Of a DNA stretch of 64,000 bases, positions 7,672 through 14,788 are shown piece after piece (position 1 is the first letter of the stretch; every line of letters starts with the position of its first letter). Below the pieces are notes generated by a model, which worked only from the letters and a program-made list of their open reading frames with translations, was not told the origin of the DNA and ran no database searches. Location: NCBI GenBank assembly GCA_049997955.1, contig JAEBDY010000001.1:1-64000 (forward strand), written 5' to 3'. The position numbers were made by a program, and so were the translations under genes. This DNA is from Umezawaea sp049997955 (GTDB lineage: Bacteria > Actinomycetota > Actinomycetes > Mycobacteriales > Pseudonocardiaceae).

Positions 7672-8487
7672 GTGGGTACAGCGCAAAACACAGCACGCGA
7701 AGTCAACGAGAACCCGGTCGTGCAGGTCGCCGGTCGAGTCGGGATGGTCTTCTACGGGATCCTCTACGTGCTCCTGGCCTTCCTGACGGCGCAGGTCGTG
7801 CTGGGTGACAGCGGCGAGCAGGCCGACCAGAAGGGCGCGCTCGGGCAGATCGCGGCGACGTCCTACGGGCCGTTCCTCCTCTGGGTGACCGCGATCGGGC
7901 TGTTCGCGTTCGCCCTGTGGCAGCTGCTGGAAGCGGCCATCGGCTACACGTGGATCAGCAAGGACCGCAAGCGCATCGGCAAGCGCATCGGCGCGGCCTC
8001 GCGCGCGATCACCGGCGTGATCCTCGGGTTCGCCGCGATCAAGTACGCCTCGGGCTCCGGCGGCGGTGACTCCAGCGCGCAGCAGCAGGAGTTGACCGCT
8101 GTGGTGCTCGGGTGGCCCGGTGGGCAGTTCATCGTCGGCGCGGTCGCGATCGGCGTGCTGGTCATCGCCTTCATCGTCATCCGCAAGGGCGTGAAGAGGA
8201 GCTTCGAGGAAGACCTCAACATGAGCGAGCTGCCGAACGGGTCGCGCAAGTTCGTCGAGCGCACGGGCCGCATCGGCTGGATCGGCAAGGGACTGGCGTA
8301 CGCGATCATCGGCCTGCTGGTCGGGATCGCCGCGGTCAACGCCGACCCCGAGCAGTCCGGCGGCCTGGACAAGGCGCTGCACACGCTGGCCGCCGAGCCG
8401 TACGGCGTGTTCCTGCTCGCCTTGATCGCGCTGGGGTTCCTCGGCTTCGGCATCTACTGCTTCGCCGCCGCCCGCGCCCACAAGTGA
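7672..8487 (+). CDS. DUF1206 polytopic membrane protein
   Basis: 271 residues with three DUF1206 repeat units. Each has the pattern GRVGMVFYGILYVLLAF or GRIGWIGKGLAYAIIGLL, followed by a second helix (about six transmembrane helices in total). Function is unknown in all characterised genomes. An upstream TTG at 7660 is in frame, but GGAG at 7661-7664 sits 7 nt before the GTG at 7672, which makes the latter the likely start. The gene stands alone between two terminators. Confidence 0.8.
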   Translation: MGTAQNTAREVNENPVVQVAGRVGMVFYGILYVLLAFLTAQVVLGDSGEQADQKGALGQIAATSYGPFLLWVTAIGLFAFALWQLLEAAIGYTWISKDRKRIGKRIGAASRAITGVILGFAAIKYASGSGGGDSSAQQQELTAVVLGWPGGQFIVGAVAIGVLVIAFIVIRKGVKRSFEEDLNMSELPNGSRKFVERTGRIGWIGKGLAYAIIGLLVGIAAVNADPEQSGGLDKALHTLAAEPYGVFLLALIALGFLGFGIYCFAAARAHK

Positions 8488-8498
8488 CCTCCTGAAAC

Positions 8499-8538
8499 GA
8501 AAAGCGGCGGCACCCGAGAACGGGTGCCGCCGCTTTTC
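8499..8538. terminator. Bidirectional terminator between DUF1206 and fadE5
   Basis: A 17-bp perfect stem (8499-8515 with 8522-8538) and a 6-nt loop. The base of the stem is GAAAAG/CTTTTC, giving a T-run in both directions. It serves the two convergent genes. Confidence 0.85.
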
Positions 8539-8545
8539 CGTTGCC

Positions 8546-10381
8546 TCAGAAAGCGCTCTCGTCCACGTCCATCAGCGAGTTGTCCGTCGACTCGGTGATC
8601 TTGCGGCGGGCGGTCAGCTCCGGCAGGACGTTGCGGGCGAAGAACGACGCCACCGCGACCTTGCCCTCGTAGAACGCCTTGTCCTTGGCGGACACCGGTC
8701 CCGCGAGCTTCGCCAGCGCCACCTCGGCCTGGCGCAGCAGCAGCCAGCCGACCAGCACGTCGCCCGCGGTCATCAGCAGCCGCACCGAACTCTGGCCGAC
8801 CTTGTAGATGTTGCGGACGTCCTCCTGCGAGGTGGTCAGGAACCCGACCATCGCGCCGAGAATGCCCTGCAGGTCCTCAAGACCCTGCTTGAGCAGCGCC
8901 CGCTCCTCCTTCAGGCGACCGTTGCCGCCCTCGTTGTCGAGGAACGCCTGGATCTCGCCGTTGATGAACCCGAGCGCCTGGCCCTTGTCCCGGATGATCT
9001 TGCGGAAGAAGAAGTCCAGCGACTGGATCGCCGTCGTGCCCTCGTACAGCGAGTCGATCTTCGAGTCCCGGATGTACTGCTCGATCGGGTACTCCTGCAG
9101 GAAGCCCGACCCACCAAGGGTTTGCAGCGACTGCGCGAGCTGCTCGTACGCCCGCTCGGACCCGACGCCCTTGACGATCGGCAGCAGCAGGTCGTTGACC
9201 TTCTCGGCCAGCGCCTTGTCCTCGCCGCCCAGCGAGATCCGGTCCTGGAACGTCGCCGTGTACAGGTACACCGCCCGCAGGCCCTCGGCGTACGACTTCT
9301 GCAGCATCAGGCTGCGCCGGACGTCCGGGTGGTTCGTGATCGCCACGCGCGGCGCGGCCTTGTCCGTCATCCGCGTCAGGTCAGCGCTCTGCACGCGCTC
9401 CTTGGCGTAGGCCAGCGCGTTCAGGTAGCCCGTCGACAGCGTGCCGATCGCCTTCGTGCCGACCATCATCCGCGCGTACTCGATGACCTCGAACATCTGC
9501 GCGATGCCGTCGTGCACCTCGCCCAGCAGCCAGCCCTTGGCGGGCGTGCCGTGCTGCCCGAACGTCAGCTCGCAGGTCGTGGAGACCTTCAGGCCCATCT
9601 TGTGCTCGACGTTGGTGACGAAGGCGCCGTTGCGCTCGCCCAGCTCACCGGACTCGCCGTCGAAGTGGAACTTCGGCACCAGGAACAGGGACAGGCCCTT
9701 GGTGCCCGCCTTCGCCTCGATGCCGGGGCCCTCGGGCCGCGCCAGCACCAGGTGCATGATGTTCTCGGTCAGGTCCTGGTCGGCCGACGTGATGAACCGC
9801 TTCACGCCGTCGACGTGCCACGACCCGTCCTCCTGCAGGACGGCCTTCGTGCGACCGGCGCCGACGTCGGAACCGGCGTCCGGCTCGGTCAGCACCATCG
9901 TCGCGCCCCAGCCGCGCTCGATGCAGAGCTCGGCCCACTTCTTCTGCTCTTCGGTGCCGTTGTTGTAGACGACCGACGCGAAGCTCGGGCCCGCCATGTA
10001 CATGTACGCGGCCGGGTTCGCACCCAGGATCAGCTCGGACGCCGCCCACTGCACCGACGGCGGCACGCCGAAGCCGCCGAGCTCCTCCGGCAGCGAGAGC
10101 CGGTACCACTCGCCGTCCCACAGCGCCTTGTACGACTTTTTGAACGACTCCGGCAGCGTCGCCGAGTGCGTCTTCGGGTCGAAGACCGGCGGGTTGCGGT
10201 CGGAGTCGACGAACGAGTCCGCCAGCGGGCCCACCGCGAGCTTGTTCAGCTCGGCCAGCACCCCTCGCGCCGTCTCCTCGTCAGCCTGCTCGAACGGACC
10301 CGTGCCGAGGTGGTCCTGCACGTTGAAGACCTCGAAAAGGTTGAACTCCAGGTCCCTGACGTTGCTCTTGTAGTGGCCCAT
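8546..10381 (-). CDS. fadE5: Acyl-CoA dehydrogenase, FadE5 type
   Basis: 611 residues, the length of the large FadE5 class with a C-terminal extension. It starts MGHYKSNVRDLEFNLFEVF, nearly the same as mycobacterial FadE5. Visible elements are the FAD/substrate block MVLTEPDAGSDVGAGRTKA (162-180), the catalytic Glu447 in SLYEGTTAIQ, and the terminal LMDVDESAF. It oxidises medium- to long-chain acyl-CoAs to enoyl-CoAs and passes electrons to ETF. A GTG 12 nt upstream (10393) is in frame, but CGGGAG is better spaced for the ATG at 10381. Two TTAC-N6-GTAA-like palindromes lie 43-80 bp upstream. The same motif occurs before the EtfD-like gene of this window. Confidence 0.92.
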   Translation of the reverse strand: MGHYKSNVRDLEFNLFEVFNVQDHLGTGPFEQADEETARGVLAELNKLAVGPLADSFVDSDRNPPVFDPKTHSATLPESFKKSYKALWDGEWYRLSLPEELGGFGVPPSVQWAASELILGANPAAYMYMAGPSFASVVYNNGTEEQKKWAELCIERGWGATMVLTEPDAGSDVGAGRTKAVLQEDGSWHVDGVKRFITSADQDLTENIMHLVLARPEGPGIEAKAGTKGLSLFLVPKFHFDGESGELGERNGAFVTNVEHKMGLKVSTTCELTFGQHGTPAKGWLLGEVHDGIAQMFEVIEYARMMVGTKAIGTLSTGYLNALAYAKERVQSADLTRMTDKAAPRVAITNHPDVRRSLMLQKSYAEGLRAVYLYTATFQDRISLGGEDKALAEKVNDLLLPIVKGVGSERAYEQLAQSLQTLGGSGFLQEYPIEQYIRDSKIDSLYEGTTAIQSLDFFFRKIIRDKGQALGFINGEIQAFLDNEGGNGRLKEERALLKQGLEDLQGILGAMVGFLTTSQEDVRNIYKVGQSSVRLLMTAGDVLVGWLLLRQAEVALAKLAGPVSAKDKAFYEGKVAVASFFARNVLPELTARRKITESTDNSLMDVDESAF

Positions 10382-10423
10382 CTCGTCACTCACTCCCGAA
10401 AGGTGCGGGGCCTGTCCTATCCC

Positions 10424-10461
10424 CTACTGACCGGTAACAACAGGGTATTACCTGCCAGTAA
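10424..10461. promoter_or_regulatory. Paired TTAC-N6-GTAA operators upstream of fadE5
   Basis: CTACTGACCGGTAA (10424-10437) and TTACCTGCCAGTAA (10448-10461), 24 bp apart. The second is a perfect TTAC/GTAA palindrome. The motif recurs at 20015-20028 and 57892-57919. A TetR-family binder is inferred. Confidence 0.55.
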
Positions 10462-10556
10462 CCCCGGCAAGGCCCGGCACTCGGTTGTGCGGGATCGCAC
10501 CGTCGCGAGTACGTGTGCGCCACCTCCGATCGGGTGGCGATAAGCCTCCCGATCTC

Positions 10557-10586
10557 CACATATGTGAACAAGGGTCACAAATGTGA
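10557..10586. promoter_or_regulatory. Overlapping palindromes with TGTGA/TCACA half-sites upstream of the symporter
   Basis: CACATATGTG (10557-10566) is followed by TCACAAATGTGA (10575-10586), so TGTGA-TCACA-TGTGA half-sites alternate. The TGTGA-TCACA spacer is 7, not the 6 of CRP sites, so the binder is unknown. The rest of 10382-10733 holds no gene. Confidence 0.35.
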
Positions 10587-10733
10587 GTCAGTTCGCTGTC
10601 AAGTCCTTCCGCCGGCCGCAACAGCCTCGTAAGACCAACGTCACACATCCCGTGTGGACGAGCTGGGCACCGCCGCCCGTGTCGCCCAGCTCAGCCGGAC
10701 GGGCCGCACTCACTGTGCACACCAGGAGGTCTC

Positions 10734-12260
10734 ATGGGCACCCTCGACTGGATAGTGGTCGCTGGGTACTTCTTCGTCATGGTGGCCATCGGTATTTGGT
10801 CGCGCGGGCGGGTCAAGAACATCGCCGACTTCTTCACCGCGGGCGGCAGGATGCCGTGGTGGCTGTCCGGCATCTCCCACCACATGTCCGGCTACAGCGC
10901 CGTCATGTTCGTCGCGTTCGCCGCCGAGGCCTACCGGTTGGGCCTCACGGTCTACATCTGGTGGTCGTTGACCATCGGCATCGGCGTGGGCATCGGTGCG
11001 TTCTTGTTCGCCGGGCGCTGGAACCGGTTGCGCGCCAAGCACAACGTCGCCTCACCGCTGGAGTACCTGGCGCGGCGCTACAACGTGCCGACCCAGCAGC
11101 TGATGGCGTGGTGCGGGGCCGTGCTCAAGGTCGTCGACATCGCGGCAAAGTGGGCCGCCGTCTCGATCCTGCTGCGCGGGTTCGCCGGGGTGCCCATCAC
11201 GTGGGGCATCGTGCTGATCGGCCTCGTCACGATGGTCTACTCGGTGCTGGGCGGCCTGTGGGCCGACGCGCTCACCGACATGGGCCAGTTCGTCATCCAG
11301 GGCGCGGCGGGCATCGCGATGTTCGTCGCGGTCGCCGCGCACCTCGGCGGCGTCGACTTCATGTGGACGATCTGGGACAAGCTCCCCGAGTCGCACAGCG
11401 ACCCGCTGTCCGGTCCCTACACGTTCACGTTCTTCATGGCGCTCTTCCTGATCAAGACGCTGGAGTACAACGGCGGCATGTGGAACCTGGCGCAGCGCTA
11501 CATGGCCGCGCCGTCGGGCGCCGCCGCCAAGCGCTCCGCCCTGCTGTCCGCGGGCCTGTGGCTCGTGTGGCCGCTGGTCCTGTTCTTCCCGATGTGGGCG
11601 GCGCCGCTGATCGTGCCGGGCATGGAGGCCAACGCCGAACAGGCGTACGTCGAGATGGGCAAGGCGATGCTCCCCGCGGGCATGATCGGCCTGGTCCTCG
11701 CCGGCTTCTTCTCGCACACGATGGCGATGGTGTCGTCGGACGCGAACGTGATCTCCGCGGTCATCACGCGGGACATGCTGCCCAAGCTGTGGAAGGGCGT
11801 CACGAGGTTGACGTCGGACGCCCAGCTGAAACTGGCCAGGATCACGACGTTCCTCTTCATCGGCTTCAGCATGATCATCGCGATCACGTCCGGCGGCCAG
11901 GGCTTCGTGCTCAAAGTCGTGGTCGACCTGGTGGCCGCCACGATGGGCCCGATCGCCATCCCGCTGATGCTCGGCCTGCTCCCGTGGTTCCGCAAGTTCG
12001 GCCCGTCGGCGGCGATCGCCTCGGTGGTCGGCGGCTTGGGCGTCTGGGCGTTCCTCTACATCGAACAGCTCCAGAAAGCCGCCTTCGTCACGAAGGGCGT
12101 GCTGGTGGCGACACCGCTGGTCGTGTCGCTGGTCCTGTACATCGCGTTCGGCCTGCTCAAACCCGAACCGTCGGAGGACCGCGACGAACTGCTCGAATCG
12201 CTCAACAGCGACGACGCGTCCAAGCCGGCGGGCGAGGAGCCAGCGGCCGTCAAGGCGTGA
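10734..12260 (+). CDS. Sodium:solute symporter (SSS family)
   Basis: 508 residues and about 13 transmembrane helices. The protein starts with an out-facing helix (TLDWIVVAGYFFVMVAIGIW). The SSS hallmark follows as SRGRVKNIADFFTAGGRMPWWLSGISHHMSGYSA, then YLARRYN, and a late AMVSSDANVISAVITRD containing the Na2-type Ser/Asp segment. Members carry sugars, carboxylates, amino acids or urea with Na+, and the substrate cannot be read here. AGGAGG stands 5 nt before the ATG. The acidic C-tail (ESLNSDDASKPAGEEP) is cytoplasmic. The gene is monocistronic and ends in a strong terminator. Confidence 0.85.
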   Translation: MGTLDWIVVAGYFFVMVAIGIWSRGRVKNIADFFTAGGRMPWWLSGISHHMSGYSAVMFVAFAAEAYRLGLTVYIWWSLTIGIGVGIGAFLFAGRWNRLRAKHNVASPLEYLARRYNVPTQQLMAWCGAVLKVVDIAAKWAAVSILLRGFAGVPITWGIVLIGLVTMVYSVLGGLWADALTDMGQFVIQGAAGIAMFVAVAAHLGGVDFMWTIWDKLPESHSDPLSGPYTFTFFMALFLIKTLEYNGGMWNLAQRYMAAPSGAAAKRSALLSAGLWLVWPLVLFFPMWAAPLIVPGMEANAEQAYVEMGKAMLPAGMIGLVLAGFFSHTMAMVSSDANVISAVITRDMLPKLWKGVTRLTSDAQLKLARITTFLFIGFSMIIAITSGGQGFVLKVVVDLVAATMGPIAIPLMLGLLPWFRKFGPSAAIASVVGGLGVWAFLYIEQLQKAAFVTKGVLVATPLVVSLVLYIAFGLLKPEPSEDRDELLESLNSDDASKPAGEEPAAVKA

Positions 12261-12308
12261 CAACACGGTGGGGCCGCCTGCACCCGGCCCCACCGCTGTG
12301 CGCCTTTG

Positions 12309-12356
12309 CGAAACGATGAAGGCCCAGGTCAACCGACCTGGGCCTTCATCGTTTCG
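12309..12356. terminator. Perfect 22-bp stem terminator
   Basis: 12309-12330 and 12335-12356 are exact reverse complements with an AACC loop. CGAAACGATGAAGG/CCTTCATCGTTTCG forms the base. It ends the symporter transcript and, in the other direction, the tRNA transcript. Confidence 0.85.
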
Positions 12357-12359
12357 TGG

Positions 12360-12433
12360 TGGAGCGGGTGACGGGAATCGAACCCGCCTCTACAGCTTGG
12401 GAAGCTGTCGTTCTACCAATGAACTACACCCGC
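12360..12433 (-). tRNA. tRNA-Gly (CCC anticodon)
   Basis: The minus strand folds as a full cloverleaf. Acceptor GCGGGTG pairs with CACCCGC, discriminator T, and CCA is encoded at 12362-12360. The D-arm is AGTTCATTGGTAGAAC. The anticodon stem ACAGC/GCTGT has loop TTCCCAA, so the anticodon is CCC (reads GGG). The T-arm GGCGGGTTCGATTCCCGTC has the TTC-A-A core. Length is 71 nt plus CCA. Confidence 0.93.
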
Positions 12434-12494
12434 GTTGCACTGCGGGACCGATCATACACAGGGCGCGGTGGGGTGGCGGCACCTGCCAGGTGGT

Positions 12495-12500
12495 TAGGCT
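12495..12500 (+). promoter_or_regulatory. Leaderless promoter -10 (TAGGCT) of dcd
   Basis: TAGGCT ends 6 nt before the GTG at 12507 and selects that start over the GTG at 12501, which overlaps the spacer. Confidence 0.55.
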
Positions 12501-12506
12501 GTGCCC

Positions 12507-13088
12507 GTGTTGCTGAGTGATCGTGAACTGCGCAAAGAGGTCGAGTCCGGTCGTTTGCTCCTCGACCCGTTCGACGGGGAGATGGTGCAGCCGTCGAGCA
12601 TCGACGTCCGGCTCGACCGGTTCTTCCGGGTTTTCAACAACACCAAGTACACGCACATCGACCCGCGGCAGCAGCAGGACGACCTGACGTCGTTGGTCGA
12701 GGCTGAGGCGGACGAGCCGTTCGTGCTGCACCCCGGTGAGTTCGTGCTGGGGTCGACGTTCGAGAAGGTGACATTGCCGGACGACCTCGCCGGGCGGTTG
12801 GAGGGGAAGTCGTCGTTGGGGCGGCTGGGGCTCCTCACGCACTCGACGGCCGGGTTCATCGATCCCGGGTTCTCCGGGCACATCACGTTGGAGCTGTCCA
12901 ACGTGGCGAACCTGCCGATCACGTTGTGGCCCGGCATGAAGATCGGGCAGCTGTGCCTGTTCCAGCTGAGCAGCGCGGCGGAGTTCCCGTACGGCTCCAC
13001 GCAGGCCGGGTCGCGGTACCAGGGGCAGCGCGGGCCCACGCCGTCGCGCGCCTACCTGAACTTCCACCGCACGGACACCACCCGCTAG
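12507..13088 (+). CDS. dcd: dCTP deaminase (Dcd, probably dUMP-forming)
   Basis: 193 residues starting MLLSDRELRKEV and closely resembling the M. tuberculosis Dcd-Dut protein. Conserved blocks are VQPSSIDVRLDRFFRVFNN, GEFVLGSTFEKVTLP, GRLEGKSSLGRLGLLTHSTA (substrate loop) and GFIDPGFSGHITLEL, with the catalytic glutamate. The mycobacterial homologue deaminates dCTP and hydrolyses it to dUMP. The same activity is inferred from similarity. The product feeds thymidylate synthesis. The GTG start follows TAGGCT by 6 nt. The stop overlaps that of the convergent CDF gene by 4 bp. Confidence 0.93.
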   Translation: MLLSDRELRKEVESGRLLLDPFDGEMVQPSSIDVRLDRFFRVFNNTKYTHIDPRQQQDDLTSLVEAEADEPFVLHPGEFVLGSTFEKVTLPDDLAGRLEGKSSLGRLGLLTHSTAGFIDPGFSGHITLELSNVANLPITLWPGMKIGQLCLFQLSSAAEFPYGSTQAGSRYQGQRGPTPSRAYLNFHRTDTTR

Positions 13089-14068
13089 AGGGTGAAGCCG
13101 TAGCGGGACAGGACGCGTTCGCGCATCGCCGGGTCGTTGCGCGGCACGGGTTCCAGGAAGATCTCGTCCAGGTCCGGGAACTCGGCGCGCAGCTCGCCGT
13201 CGATGCGCACGCACGCGCGTTCCAGGTCCGCGGCGCCCAGGGAGTCGTCGAAGTCCAAGCGGGCGCACAGCAGCACGTGGTCGGTGCCGGTCAGCATGCT
13301 GAGCAGGTCGACCACGGCGTCCACCTCGGGCGCTTCGCGCAGCCGTGCGCCGATGGCCTTGACCATCACGGGGTCGGCCTGGCGGCCGATCAGCAGGTCG
13401 CGGTTGGTGCGCGCCAACGAGTACGCGACGGCCACGAGCAGCACGCCGATCGCCAGCGACGCGACGCCGTCCCACACCGACGAGCCGGTGATCTGGTGCA
13501 GGCCGACGCCCGTGAACGCGATCACCAGGCCGGTCAGCGCCGCCGAGTCCTCCAGGAACACGGTCTTCACCGTCGGGTCGTCGGACAGCTTCAGGTACTC
13601 GACGATCGACCGCTGCTGGGCCTTCGACTCGCGCCGCACCTGACGCATCGCCTGCGCCCACGACACCGACTCCATCGCGAACGCCAACCCCAGCACGATG
13701 TAGCCGACCAGCGGCCGCGTCTGCTCCTCGGGTTCGCCGAACACCGTCCGGAACCCCTCGTAGAACGCGAACATCGCGCCCGACGCGAAGATCGACACGG
13801 CGGCCAGCAGCGACCAGAAGTACCGCTCCTTGCCGTAGCCGAAGGGGTGCTTGCGGTCGGCGGGCCGGTCTGACCTGCGCAGGGCGGTCAGCAGCAGGGC
13901 TTCGGTGAACGTGTCGGCGACCGAGTGCGCGGCCTCCGACAGGATCGCGGCCGAGCCGGTGATGACGCCCGCCACGGCCTTCATCACCGCGATGGCCAGG
14001 TTCACGACGAGCGCCAACACCACCGTGAGCGTGCTTTCGCCGCCCTGACCTGCCTTTTCCTCAGCCAT
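13085..14068 (-). CDS. Cation diffusion facilitator (CDF) metal exporter
   Basis: 327 residues and six transmembrane helices. Metal-site signatures are SEAAHSVADTFTEALLL in TM2 (His and Asp four apart) and HPFGYGKERYFWSLL just before TM3. A second S/H-x-x-x-D site is expected in TM5 (ITGSSVWDGVASLAIG). The cytoplasmic C-terminal domain carries the dimerising ferredoxin-like fold (LSMLTGTDHVLLCARLDF). CDF proteins export Zn2+, Fe2+, Co2+ or Mn2+ in exchange for protons, and the metal cannot be assigned. The ATG follows minus-strand TAGGGT (14081-14076) by 7 nt. Confidence 0.88.
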   Translation of the reverse strand: MAEEKAGQGGESTLTVVLALVVNLAIAVMKAVAGVITGSAAILSEAAHSVADTFTEALLLTALRRSDRPADRKHPFGYGKERYFWSLLAAVSIFASGAMFAFYEGFRTVFGEPEEQTRPLVGYIVLGLAFAMESVSWAQAMRQVRRESKAQQRSIVEYLKLSDDPTVKTVFLEDSAALTGLVIAFTGVGLHQITGSSVWDGVASLAIGVLLVAVAYSLARTNRDLLIGRQADPVMVKAIGARLREAPEVDAVVDLLSMLTGTDHVLLCARLDFDDSLGAADLERACVRIDGELRAEFPDLDEIFLEPVPRNDPAMRERVLSRYGFTL

Positions 14069-14075
14069 GCCGGAA

Positions 14076-14081
14076 ACCCTA
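14076..14081 (-). promoter_or_regulatory. Leaderless promoter -10 (TAGGGT) of the CDF gene
   Basis: Reads TAGGGT on the minus strand, 7 nt from the ATG at 14068. Confidence 0.5.
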
Positions 14082-14208
14082 TTGCCGTGCGCCGGTCACC
14101 GCCCATTGGTGCGTACGGGTGAGATTCGGCCGCGGAGGCAACACTCGGGGCGTCCGCGGAGTCTTACGTGTGGGGATTTGAAAAGCAGGTGCTGGTCAAG
14201 GGTAGGGA

Positions 14209-14241
14209 GGCCGCCCGCGTCCTTTGTGGACGTGGGCGGCC
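14209..14241. terminator. GC-rich stem-loop upstream of the holin-like gene
   Basis: 14209-14222 pairs with 14228-14241 (one G-T pair), loop TTTGT. It is followed by CCCC rather than a T-run, so it is a terminator or an insulating hairpin in the gap 14069-14283. Confidence 0.45.
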
Positions 14242-14272
14242 CCCGTTCGCGCAGGTGATCGACCACCACGGT

Positions 14273-14278
14273 TAGGCT
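14273..14278 (+). promoter_or_regulatory. Leaderless promoter -10 (TAGGCT) of the holin-like gene
   Basis: TAGGCT ends 5 nt before the ATG at 14284. It is the same hexamer as at dcd. Confidence 0.5.
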
Positions 14279-14283
14279 TCGCC

Positions 14284-14664
14284 ATGGGATTCTTGGTGCA
14301 GGTGCTGTTGACGGCGGTCGCGGTGTGGGTGTCCACCGTGGTCCCCGGCATCGATCTCGGCGAGGCGTCCACCCCAGCGAAGATCGGCACGCTGGTCCTG
14401 GTCGCACTCGTCTTCGGCCTGATCAACGGGATCATCAAACCGGCGGTGAAACTCCTCGGGTGCGTCTTCTACCTGCTCACGCTGGGCCTCTTCGGCCTGG
14501 TCGTGAACGGCCTGCTGTTCTGGCTGGCGGGGTGGATCTCCGAGGAGGTCGGTCTCCCGTTCGAGGTCACGGGCTTCTGGCCGGCGTTCTGGGGCGCGAT
14601 CATCGTCGCGATCACGGGCTGGGTGCTGAACATCGTGTACGAGAAGGTCACCGACAAGGACTGA
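14284..14664 (+). CDS. Phage_holin_4_2-like membrane protein (YvlD type)
   Basis: 126 residues and four predicted transmembrane helices. It has the family core VFGLINGIIKPAVKLLG and the spaced aromatic/glycine pattern GFWPAFWGAIIVAITGWVLN. Despite the Pfam name, this family is widespread on chromosomes and mostly unrelated to lysis. No phage genes are nearby. The function is unknown, with an envelope role suspected. The ATG is chosen because TAGGCT lies 5 nt upstream. Confidence 0.8.
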   Translation: MGFLVQVLLTAVAVWVSTVVPGIDLGEASTPAKIGTLVLVALVFGLINGIIKPAVKLLGCVFYLLTLGLFGLVVNGLLFWLAGWISEEVGLPFEVTGFWPAFWGAIIVAITGWVLNIVYEKVTDKD

Positions 14665-14776
14665 TGTGGATCTCTCGGCTCCGGTGCGGTTCGCTGCACC
14701 GGAGCCGTTGCGCCTGCTCGTGCGGCCAAACGCGGGAAGCACGAGCAGTTCGCGGAACGTTGGTCGCCCACGGGTC

Positions 14777-14782
14777 GATAGT
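14777..14782 (+). promoter_or_regulatory. Possible leaderless promoter -10 (GATAGT) of the STAND gene
   Basis: GATAGT ends 6 nt before the ATG at 14789. It is a weaker match than the others but has the same spacing. Confidence 0.4.
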
Positions 14783-14788
14783 GATCAC

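Noticed and set aside
10563..10579. CRP/cAMP receptor site upstream of the symporter
   Set aside because: The spacer between TGTGA and TCACA is 7 nt, not 6, so it does not fit the CRP model.
14284..14664. Prophage holin
   Set aside because: Only the Pfam name points that way. There are no phage genes nearby and the family is chromosomal in actinomycetes.
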